Assembly: GCF_030463535.1 (NCBI RefSeq)
Contig: NC_132893.1
Location: 26,348,782-26,412,781 of the forward strand
Reading direction: 5' to 3'
DNA from: Salminus brasiliensis
Lineage: Eukaryota > Chordata > Actinopteri > Characiformes > Bryconidae
DNA length: 64,000 bases
The notes below the pieces were generated by a model. That model did no database searches and had not been told where the DNA came from. It saw only the letters and a list, made by a program, of their open reading frames with translations. Shown here piece after piece: positions 27,054 to 36,920 of this stretch. Made by a program: the position numbers and the translations under genes. Positions within the stretch are counted from its first letter, which is position 1. Each line of letters starts with the position of its first letter.

Positions 27054-27720
27054 GGTGACATAGCAACGCTCATCACTGCGCGCGCGAACTCTCCAGCGGT
27101 TCAGTCCCACAACTTATGAGCCAAAAACGGAGCAAAATGCAAAATAAATAACAGCAAAAAATGATCTTCACAGTCGTTTCGCCTTTCCTCAGACCTCGGC
27201 TGGTGGAGCGCACATCGCGTGCACGCTTCTGAGAGTCGAGGGAAGAAGGAGTTCACGCTGTTTTGTTGTCATTCTTGGGAGAGCGTGCACGCGCCGGGTG
27301 GATCGCTTCACTTCTCCCCACATTTCAGCACCGAGCGCTCCGTGGCGTCCACATGCACCCCTGAGAGCATCGCCGAAGGAAGCTAATATCCACCCAGGCC
27401 GAGGAGGGTCTGAGAGTGTGAACGCGCGAGAATCCTCACTGAAATGGGAAAGAGCCGCTCTGGTGTCCAAAAACAGCGACGAACGCGCTCGAGCTGCCTT
27501 TAGGAGAACGCGCCGTGCCGCCTCCGAGCGCGGAGCTGCGCAGCTGCAGTGGCTCCGCCATGAGGCAGCAGAGAGCCAGTGGAGTGGATCCTCCTCTCCT
27601 CCTCCGGCACACACCCGGAGAACATCCTCCAAACAGACGAGAGTGTCTCTGACAGACAACTAGCCCGGGCTGCCACGTTTCATTAAAACAAGCTTAGGAG
27701 TAAAACTCTTCGCCATAGCG
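27054..27720 (-). promoter_or_regulatory. CpG-rich promoter and 5' UTR region of robo
   Basis: The stretch upstream of the robo start codon is strongly GC- and CpG-rich against an AT-rich background, as expected for a vertebrate CpG-island promoter. It ends sharply near 27,700, where AT-rich sequence resumes. Long overlapping open frames on both strands here (27,189-27,659 minus; 27,298-27,663 plus) are what GC-rich, stop-poor sequence gives by chance. The minus one could at most be an upstream ORF in the 5' UTR. No TATA box was recognised. Confidence 0.6.
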
Positions 27721-28016
27721 TTAAAGAGGTTGATTGCAGTGCGGCGATGAACCGCACCCTGAGATGATTGTGCACAACGAGGCTGAACTTGGTTTCCTAT
27801 TCGAAATCCGTGCCACCTTAAATTGTGCAGCAATTGCGTTCCGGCGTCTTTCACATTTAAGGGGGAATAGAAAATTGTAATTTTTTGTTTTGTTAATAAT
27901 TTTGCCGTTTTTCACCTTTGACATAATCTGAATCTGGCCCAAATTCATGATGAATGGACCAATAAAAATTATAAAATTTTAATAAAATACAATGTTTTTT
28001 ACATTAAAGTTAAGAA

Positions 28017-28033
28017 TGTGTGTGTATATATAT

Positions 28034-28074
<41 letters not shown>

Positions 28075-28094
28075 ATATATATATATATATATAA
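28017..28094. repeat. TA/TG microsatellite
   Basis: Long TA runs are broken by short TG runs. The 60-codon plus-strand frame here is tyrosine-isoleucine repeat translation. Confidence 0.95.
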
Positions 28095-29774
28095 TATTAA
28101 TTTCCATGCGACTTGCTTGGAGTTCGCAAGGTTTTGGCGCCCCCTGTCGGCAAACGATGGTCGCATCTAATTGATACAGTTCTTAACATTGACTGAAATC
28201 TATTTTTCAATCATGTGAATTTTTATGACTATTAGCATTTTTATTTGAATAAAATATAGTAACGTATTAATATTGACATTATATAAAATATGAGTAAAAT
28301 AAGTTTTTAAGTTAATAAAATTACAAATGCAGTGTATTATAAAGTCTTACACAGTCTGCACAGTCCAACCAGATCTACTGCCAATGTCTGAGTATGGGGA
28401 TGATTATAGGCTTGATTTTACACACCATTTAGCAATGGCTGTGGCTAAAACACTTTAAACTCAACTGACAGAAGGGCTGTCCAGATACCTTTGGTTATAG
28501 GGCACATTTATTCCACACCGTGATACAAACACAAATTGTAATTATAGCTTTTATATTTCTGGCCATAACACTCACTACTATGCTGTAGTAACCCCCAACC
28601 CCCCTTTCTGTTAAATTACCCAAAACCCTGGCTGGATTAATGTTTAGACTCATGATCTGAAAAAAAGCACACTAAGGCATAGAAGCACACTCTTTTACTC
28701 AAATCACCCTGTAGGAATGTCCAGAGTGGCCACTGTGCTTGCTGTCAAAGTGAATCTTTCAGCAGAGCTACATAAAGCTGCTGCTACACTCGGCTCAGCA
28801 GCTTGTTTGAGTGCTCAGTTACAATGCAGCCAGTGACACTGGTAGGAATTGCACTTGTGACATCTGTCCTGTGACCCGGATCAACATGTGCTGATGGCTG
28901 TCAGCCCCTGCGTTTGTTGTAGAGAAAGGAAGGGTCAAAAAAGGAGCTGGGTGTATCGGAGCAAAACCAATACACAGACTACTACAGTACAGTGGTTTAC
29001 TCCATGAGACAAGATGAGCCTGCTGCTAGAGACAGCACTTTCCTGCTTTCATTTCTTAAATATTTGACATTTAGACAATTATTTTTAATAATATTTCTTT
29101 GCGAAATCAGCAGAGCCTGACATACTCAATCTATATAGTCCTATGACAGGGTTCTTTGACTCAAAACTATAGTGCATCCCATCTTGGTGCTTAATAGAAA
29201 CATCAACAATCTGTCGACTTCTTCAACCAGGTAAAGCAATGCTTCTTTTAGTTGATATTGTTTTATATAGAACCACTGCCTTCACTAAAGAACCACTGAA
29301 GATCCATTTTTTTCATGTGAGTGTGGTTCTGAAGAACTGTCCATTATATCAGTACAGTTTCTCTGTATCTACATCATGTTCTTGACTGAAACTCTTCTGA
29401 AGCCAGGAGGATTAATGTTGAGTGTAAGGGAATGTGCAGTTTTGTGCAGTTTTCCTTTTCCACTATGTAAACAGTATTGTGTGCTTTCATGTCTTAGTGA
29501 TATGTTTGCATAAGTGCCAGTATTGCTTTACAGCGTCCAGGTGGATGGCTCTGAGACTGGCTGATCTGATGTCCTGTGTGGACATTCTGCCACTGATCAT
29601 CTCCTCTTGTCTTCTTTGCTGTGTATCAGCAAAGGTTGGGTTGGGTGAAGTCAACTGCTACTGACAATCTAAATTTCCTTGCCTCTGCCCTTTGCATCAC
29701 GTTGCTGACTCCGCTTATGGAGTCACCTCACCAGTTGTTTCCACCCGAGGAATCCTTTATATGCTTTGATGTTT

Positions 29775-29850
29775 TGCTCCAGTCTCCCACATGGTGTGGT
29801 AGCTCAGTGGCAGGTAGTGGTGTTATCTGTTGCGCCACACCAACCAACTT
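29775..29850 (-). mobile_element. SINE head fragment, same family as 34,283-34,540
   Basis: CTCCCACATGGTGTGGTAGCTCAGTGGC and TGGTGTTATCTGTTGCGCCACACCAACCA are the reverse complement of the tRNA-like head of the 34,283 SINE; only the head region is retained. Confidence 0.5.
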
Positions 29851-29984
29851 TTTTCTTTCACGTACTATTAAAAAAATCACAGTTCATTGTCAAAAGTTCC
29901 TAAAACTGAAAGACTAAACTGTAATACATAGGAGCAAATTAATCAAAGAAGCCAACCGCAGTAATCAGAGAAATTGGTTACATT

Positions 29985-30135
29985 AGAGCAGGGGTGGACA
30001 ACAGGGCCCACAGTTTGTTGATGTTCCTACTAAACCTGGCAATTAGCAGGTGAATTATATCAGGTGTGCTTGAACAGAAAAGCAAAAAACTGTGCAGTAA
30101 TCTGGCCCTCCAGAACCAGAATTGCCCATCCCTAA
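29985..30135. repeat. Dispersed repeat fragment
   Basis: GGGGTGGACAACAGGGCCCA at the left and TCTGGCCCTCCAGAACCAGA at the right form a partly inverted structure typical of a common fish interspersed repeat. The family was not named. Confidence 0.4.
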
Positions 30136-30169
30136 TACCTAATGAACCTGGCTTGTAATGTGCTCATAC

Positions 30170-30490
30170 TCAGAAGGCTGAGGATTCTCCACTAGGCTAT
30201 AGGCGTTCAAAGCCCCTCAGCATTGAGCTGTGGAATGATGGAGCATTGATCTGGAATGATGATGCTCCATCCAATACTGTTGGGATGCGTTGGAGAGTTG
30301 GGGATGAGGTGGGGTGGTGAACATCCAACATCCTGACCTCACTAACAGTCTAACTAGTAGAAAGCCTTCACTGAACAGCAGAGACAGCCCCTCCAGCAAA
30401 AACAGGATCAACTCTTTTTAATTCTCTTGATTTATAAAGGAACACTGGATTAGCAGGTGTCCCAATACTTCTGTCCATATAGTGTATATA
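30170..30490 (-). mobile_element. Non-autonomous Tc1-type repeat, inverted copy
   Basis: Reverse orientation of the 3,837 family: AAAGCCCCTCAGCATTGAGC, GATGCTCCATCCAATACTG, AACATCCAACATCCTGACC, ending AGGTGTCCCAATACTTCTG then TCCATATAGTGTA. The terminus at the right is intact; the other end is diverged. Confidence 0.7.
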
Positions 30491-31509
30491 CATATATTTG
30501 AGGTGAAGTCTTAAAAAGGCCGCTACACAAAAGATTAAACTAGCAGTAAGGCATTTGCTTTCAGGGTCCATTTACAGCAATACTCATCAATACTCATTAT
30601 AGGGTAGATTGTGTAGGCTTTGTTAATAGCACAAATAAACACTGTCATAACATTCAGTAACTCAAGCTGATAAATCAGTCTAAAAGTTTGGAATTGTCCT
30701 TTTCATTTGGCATCCATGAAGTATCACCATAAATATTCTGAACTGCAGTCCGTATGATAAGTAACAGCTTGCCACATTTCTTAATTAGTGTGCATTATGC
30801 ATGCTTTTTCAGCAGGTGTAGACTGTTTTCTCTTTTAAACGCCGGCGACAAAACATTCCAAATGTGGAAATTTCGGAGAGAAGGTGTTTTTGCACACAGT
30901 TCATGCTCAAATTTGTTCTGCTCGTGCTTTTCGTTGAGGCCCATTTACATTAATACAAGCCTCAAAGACCCCTGCCTGTGTTTTTTTCCAGCACGCACAT
31001 TTGAATCAGTCATGGGTGTCCTCGATACTCCATCTACCAACCTGTCTCCCTCAATCGCCGAGGTAAAAAGTGTTGCCTGGCAACCCGTGCAAGTGTTTTG
31101 TACTGACAAAACAAAATCACACTCAGTCCAAGCCATCATCCATCTCTCGCCCATCTCTCTGGAACACACTTCAGCAGTGTCAAGGTCACAGCCTTCGTTG
31201 CGCGCACCATTAGAGCTTCATAGCTGTGTTTGTCCATCGTGGGCGCGTTAGTGGGAACAGATGGTGTTGGTGATGGGGCCGTCGGGCCGAGGCCCAGTCA
31301 AACTGGTCTAGTGAGAGTGGACGCAAGTCCCAGCTGCGCTGCACATACAGCAGTCTAGAAGCACACACTGCTCTGCTAGAAACAGCTGGTAAAACATCTA
31401 AACCACTGGTGCAGGGGAGGGGCGCACAGAGCACACACTGCAGGGGAACTGGAGACTCCTTGATGAGGGATCGTAATAAAAAAATAAAATAATATAAATA
31501 AATAAAAAA

Positions 31510-31715
31510 TCTCCCTCCCAACACATCATAAAACAGCAACTGGCACATCATACTGTAGTCGGTACACCATCCGACACACCTTAAAGCAGTCAGCACGTCA
31601 TCTTACAGCACGCTTGGCACGTCATAAAGTAGCCAGCATGACAACTTGCACATCCTAAAGTTGGGATGTCGGCACAACAACCAACACATCTTAAGGCAGC
31701 TGGCACTTCAACTAG
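31510..31715. repeat. Degenerate minisatellite, units about 20-28 bp
   Basis: The phrase CACATCATAAAGCAGCCGGC appears repeatedly in altered forms (ACACATCATAAAACAGCAAC, CACACCTTAAAGCAGTCAGC, CACGTCATAAAGTAGCCAGC, CACATCTTAAGGCAGCTGGC). Spacing is irregular, showing an old, decaying tandem array. Confidence 0.65.
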
Positions 31716-32009
31716 CACCAACAATATCATGAGAGCATCCTCTTCGAAATTGTTGAATACAGAGATCAGTCTGTTTATGATGCTTATTTTCAGATCCAAG
31801 TGATGCAACTGTTTCTGTCTGTTTCATAGAGGTCCAGTTCCACGTCTACTGTCACAATATCAGGCAAATACTGTGTCTGTGCCTCAGTTTTTAAGATTTA
31901 TCAATTGCTGGACTGACCGATTTGTTTAACTTGCCATATACAGCTAATTAAAAATAATAAAGATTATGTTTTGTAAAGTATTTGAAACAGTATTTGTCTT
32001 TAACATGTA

Positions 32010-32362
32010 TGGTAATAGATGTGCAAATGCACAAACACAGCTTGTCTAGTCCCTGTACGGAACATAAACCTATTGGCATCATGCCTAATGCCAGGTGTGG
32101 GCTATAAGAGTATAGAGCATTAAGCTGTGGAGCAGTGGAACTGTGTTCTCTGGAATGATGTTTAGTACTCCATCCAATACTTTTAGGATAACCAGGGGAG
32201 TTGGGAATGAGGTGGAGTGGTGATCATCCAACATCCTGACTAACACTCTTGTCACTTTATGCAATCAAATCCTCACATACATGCTCAATATCTTGTAGAA
32301 AGGTTTCAGAAAATAATAATAAATCAGTAGGTGTCCCAATACTTTTGTCCCTATACTGTGTG
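32010..32362 (-). mobile_element. Non-autonomous Tc1-type repeat, inverted copy
   Basis: AACCTATTGGCATCATGCCT, GGAGCAGTGGAACTGTG, GATCATCCAACATCCTGACT and AGGTGTCCCAATACTTTTGT match the reversed 24,438 copy block by block. It lies about 1.5 kb from the 30,170 copy in the same orientation. Confidence 0.7.
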
Positions 32363-33254
32363 GTAATATGTAAAACGCTGGTGAATGTACTACATTAGAT
32401 TACATTAAAGAAAACTGAATTGCAATTATAACCTTTCACTAACCAAGTTCCCAAGATGAGAGGGCCTGAAGAGCGCTTCACTTACGTCCTTGGAGCTCTG
32501 ATTACAATGACTAACACATGCAGACTACAGCTCCATTTGTTATAAGCTCGTATGGCCTACAGGTTCATTTTCTAGACCTCCATAAAGTCTGAGCTACTGT
32601 ACCATGGCAAAGGTCAAAATGTGACACTGTGTTGCAAATAGAAAAGCAATTTAAGAGCAGATAAAATTAATGAGTTCTTTTGTGCCATTAAACAGAACAG
32701 CATGTTTTACTGAGGGGAATGTCACTCAGTGTTTCATCCAGCAGCTGCATTTAAGGATTTAGCCTTAGTTTCACTCTGACAACCGTTCATCTAAATGAAG
32801 TGTATCTTGTCAGATAGCTGAACATGTTGTCACTGGCGTGGGTTTGTCAACAAGGTTACTTCGTTGTTCTACTGTAATGAGATTTTGCAGTATTTTCCAA
32901 TAGTCAGAGAAGAAAAACGAAGACGGAATGAAACCCTGAGATGCTTTCTATTGCAGTTCACCTCAAATATATGTATTACTATGCCCCAATTCTCTTTACG
33001 GAGGTCAAGTGACATGTCTGGAGCTGATCAATCTTCCACTGACACGCTATGAACTGTAATACTGTAAAGCTCAGCTGCCTTCATTCACTATAGCACAAAC
33101 TGAGCCTCATTTCTTCCTGGAGCTTTCTGGTGAACATCATTTTAGGGTGACAAAGTTGCCTTGAACGAATACTACAGCCTCCGCTAGAGCTCGTCCAAAA
33201 GTTCATCATGCCAATAACCAAATATATTGGACAAAAAATAGGTGTTCTGTCTGT

Positions 33255-33466
33255 GTGGGTTTTCTCCTGGTACTCCAGGTGTCCTCCCACCCCAAAAAAC
33301 ACCCGTAGTAGGTTAATTGGCAGACTTGTGAAACTGCCATGGTATGAGTGAATGAGTGTTTGTGTGGTATTTCTGCTTTGCCCCCAGTGTTTCTGAGTGG
33401 GCTCCAGACCCACTGAAGCCCTAACCAGGAAGAAGCAGATAAGAAGATGAATGGATGGATAATTAA
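33255..33466 (+). mobile_element. LINE 3' end with (GGAT)n tail
   Basis: GTGGGTTTTCTCCTGGTACTCC, GTTAATTGGCAGACTTGTGA and GGGCTCCAGACCCACTGAAG leading to GAAGATGAATGGATGGAT resemble the 3' end of a widespread fish non-LTR retrotransposon with an ATGG tail. The overlapping minus-strand frames are not genes. Confidence 0.6.
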
Positions 33467-33814
33467 ATAGGGCCAATTTTGCATGACATTTTAATGTATT
33501 TTTCTTGTATTATTTTTTACAATATTATACATCTTTCTGTATATACTGTATATATCTTATATATATTTATGTTGCTTTTAAGGGGGCTTAATTGGCTCTT
33601 TTAACTCATTGAACTATAAGGTCTTATTCAGTTATTAAGCTTAAGGTTTATTACTTAGTGACTACTGTGATACTTTATGTAGGCTATGTTGTTGTATGTC
33701 AGTTGTGGGTTAAATATACAACATTTAGACTTTAAGGTGTAAAATGGCAGAACGACTGATATAACTGACAGTTGTCACATTGCAGCATTAATGTGAAAGA
33801 GGCCATTTGGGGCT

Positions 33815-34130
33815 CTGAAGACAGATAGATGGTGAGTTCCATCTCCGTACATGCCACAGCCATCCATGGCCAGTAGTCTGTGTGAGTAGGATGGCCCTCC
33901 CTATCTCCCCATCATTTCAGCATGATACTAACCAGTGTGGGCATAAGAAAGCTGGCAGTTAACGTTCTCCTCCAAGCATGTTCAGCTGTTTTTTACTTAC
34001 CGGCAGAAATACCAGTAAAAAAGTGTCTGTACTGCCGATGTGTACCGGGCCACTTCAAACACTAGACGTAGTTCTAGCTGTTGGGTTGGAATGGAAAATT
34101 CCCCCAAATATCTAAAATTGGGGAGAAATT
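33815..34130 (+). mobile_element. SINE, same body as 13,372-13,562
   Basis: CACAGCCATCCATGGCCAGT, GATGGCCCTCCCTATCTCCC and AACCAGTGTGGGCATAAG match the body of the 13,372 SINE. This copy extends further 3' to AATTGGGGAGAAATTTGAAG. The tRNA-like head is shortened. Confidence 0.55.
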
Positions 34131-34282
34131 TGAAGGAACAATCCCAAAAACAAGGTTCTCACACTCGCTGAACGGTTCTTCCATCACTCCACAGATCCCT
34201 GTTTGGCACCTTCGGTTTTTAGAGTGCTCTCATGTCTCAGAGTGAAAGTTATGAATAAGCTACTGTCCAAGAATCCTAGACC

Positions 34283-34540
34283 CTAGCATTGGCGGTAGAT
34301 CTGAAGAGAGTGGTTGGTGTGGTGCAACAGATCACACCACTAGCCACTGGCACTGAGCTACCACACCGTGTGGGAGACTGGGGTTTGATTCCTGGCCTGG
34401 GTGATTATGCTGCACTACACCAATACGAGTCCTTGGGCCAGACTCCTAACACTACATTGGCCCGACTCTGAAATACGAGTAACCCTGTAAATCGCTCTGG
34501 ATTAGACCGTCTGCTAAATGCCATAAATGTAAATGTAAGA
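34283..34540 (+). mobile_element. tRNA-derived SINE with repeated AAATGTAAATG tail
   Basis: The A-box-like GTTGGTGTGGTGCAACAGATC and the B-box GGTTTGATTCC at 34,382 show a tRNA-derived head. The body contains AGACTCCTAACACTACATTGG and CTGCTAAATGCCATAAATG, ending in ATGTAAATGTAA. Reverse copies lie at 41,765 and (head only) 29,775. Not a functional tRNA. Confidence 0.7.
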
Positions 34541-35817
34541 GCCAGGATTAACCCTCCCTGGTTTAAATGCCCTGGAGGCGAACAGAGCCAACCATGTGTC
34601 TGGATGGTGTACCGCAAAAATTGAGTAAAATGCATGTAAACGGGGACAAGGACATTTAAACAATTTGCGTTTCCTCTACACTGGTATGAGGAAGAGAGAA
34701 AAACATGACAGACAGAGAGAGAGAGAGAGCAAGAAAAAGCCTAAGAGGAACTAGATAACGGGTCTAAAAAACAGCCTGCCGTCTGCCATCCTCTTTACAT
34801 GGCCAAAAGCACAGATAATAGACTTGTCTGGTGTGTGTAAACACTGCATTTCCATGGTAATGGCCTCTTTCCCACATCTCCGGTGAGCAGTCAGTGCAAG
34901 CGAAAGACTCTTAATCCTTTTGGCCCTCCTGCAGACGTGCCAGTCTTCCAGCATGAAGAAAGCAAATTAGAATAAACAGAGAGAGCTCCTGGCTTAGTGA
35001 GCAAACTTAGTGAAAACACACATGGCTGCGGGCCCACAGACAAAGATCTGCAGCCTTCCACTCCTCTTCCTCCAAGCAAACAAACCAAACGAACACACAG
35101 TTTTCATTACTCATTTGCATGATCTACTGTCTTCATTTCCACCCGCAGCAGTTCCTCTGTGTGCTTCTCATGTGTCTCTGGTGTGATCAGTTTGGTACTT
35201 TCTTCTCTTCGTTCTTTTCTTCTTGATTCTGGATAGTTTCTGCTCTAGGGCGACACTCTTCCTTGCTTGAAACAGTGCAGCACAAGGGACTGTACGCCTT
35301 CCTTTAAGCTGCTGAAGATCATTAGTGAGGTTCATTTTTTTTGTTTGTAAGAGCTGAGACTACTGGTTTATTCGATGATCAAACATGATGCACAATGGCA
35401 ATTCAGACAAGACCTGATTTGACTGCAACACAGTCAGACCAGTCTAATGTGACAGATGGATCATATAGCCATATAGCCATGATCATTGCCCTGCAATCCA
35501 GCTGGATAGGCAGTCTCTAATATCTGGGTGGGCTGGGTGAAATTTACTTTGATTTCTTTTCTTGAGCAACTCTCTGCTTTCAGAGTAGTGAACAGCAGTG
35601 CCGCCCTCTAGAGGCACTCAATGCTAAGTACAGTCTGACAGCAAAAACACGCCAGTCTATCACTAACAGACAGACATAACATAACCAACATAACCAGAAT
35701 AGACTGCAGCTGTTCAGAAGCTGGCATGCTTTAGGTAATGAGAACTCTCTGCTATGTCTGACAAAGACTGATATCTCTATTCATCCAGACACAGACCTGT
35801 AAAACCTCATCTATTGC

Positions 35818-35819
<2 letters not shown>

Positions 35820-35854
<35 letters not shown>

Positions 35855-36649
35855 TTGTATTATTATTATTGTTGTTGATTTTGCTCAGGATTATTTAAGG
35901 TCTTCACAGTATGTTTAAATAAAATAATTAAACAGTTAGATATAAAAAAATATTTTTATATCTTTTAATTTATGTATTTATTTTTGTGTGTATGAATGCA
36001 TGTATGTTTGTTTGTATGTATGTATGTATGTATGTATTTATTATTATTATTATTAGTAGTAGTAGTATTGTTGTTGTTATTGCCTAAGATTATTTAAAGG
36101 CTTCACAGTATGTTTAAATTAAACAGTAAAACAGTTTACAAAAACGTAGATATTGATGTATTTATTTTTGTATATATGTATGCATGTATGTATGTATGTA
36201 TGTTTGTTTGTATGTATGTATGTATGTATTTATGTATTTATTTATTATTATTATTATTATTAGTAGTAGTAGTAGTATTGTTGTTATTGCCCAGGATTGT
36301 TTAAGGGCTTCACAGTATGTTTAAATAAAATAATTAAACAGTTAGACATAAAAATCTATTTTTATATCTTTTAATTTAGATATTTATGTATTTATTTTTG
36401 TATGTATGAATGCATGTATGTTTGTTTGTATGTATGTATGTATGTATTTATTATTATTATTAGTAGTAGTAGTAGTAGTAGTAGTATTGTTGTTGTTATT
36501 GCCTAAGATTATTTAAAGGCTTCACAGTATGTTTAAATGAAATAGTAAAACAGTTTACAAAAACGTAGATATTGATGTATTTATTTTTGTATATATGTAT
36601 GCATGTATGTATGTATGTATGTATTTATGTATTTATTTATTATTATTAT

Positions 36650-36690
<41 letters not shown>

Positions 36691-36722
36691 TTGTTGTCAT
36701 TGCCCAGGATTATTTAAGGACT
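35820..36722. repeat. Higher-order tandem array upstream of ubxn8
   Basis: A unit of about 205 bp is repeated four to five times. Each carries a unique part (GATTATTTAAGG then CTTCACAGTATGTTTAAA) followed by nested GTAT, TTA and AGT microsatellites. The unique part starts near 35,886, 36,083, 36,290, 36,502 and 36,703. Units beginning CCCAGG alternate with units beginning CCTAAG, giving a dimeric period near 404-418 bp. It ends about 200 bp before the ubxn8 start codon. Confidence 0.9.
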
Positions 36723-36920
36723 TCACTGTTATATAAAAAATAAAATAGTAAAACATTTTTTAAACTGCTTTTTTAAACTACTCGTCTATATTCGTCTTTC
36801 GCAGATGGGATAGAAATAATTAAAGTATAATAATGTGAGCTTGGACAAAGTGACTTTTAGATTCAGTTGATTTGGGGCTTTTATTTTGAAATCGACACTT
36901 CGCGGTGCTGGCTGGGGGAA

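Larger units (their letters stand above)
27721..36920. other. Intergenic region between robo (-) and ubxn8 (+), divergent genes
   Basis: About 9 kb separates two genes facing away from each other. It holds a TA/TG microsatellite, two Tc1-derived repeats, three SINE copies, a LINE end, a degenerate minisatellite and the large tandem array directly before ubxn8, all listed separately. The longest open frame, 30,754-31,251 plus (165 codons), has no recognisable domain and lies in sequence better explained as regulatory (see findings). I see no further gene. Confidence 0.7.

Noticed and set aside
27189-27663. Overlapping 156-codon (minus) and 121-codon (plus) open frames beside robo exon 1
   Set aside because: They lie in the CpG-rich promoter, where stop codons are rare on all strands. 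The translations are rich in arginine, alanine and serine and show no domain.
33081-33484. 131- and 92-codon minus-strand open frames
   Set aside because: They overlap a LINE 3' end in antisense, and the sequence recurs as a dispersed repeat in fishes.
36110-36304. Open frame with repeated CMYV residues
   Set aside because: It is the translation of GTAT and TTA microsatellites in the tandem array.
35820-36722. Centromeric satellite
   Set aside because: Only four to five monomers lie in a gene-rich region, so it is a local array despite the dimeric organisation.
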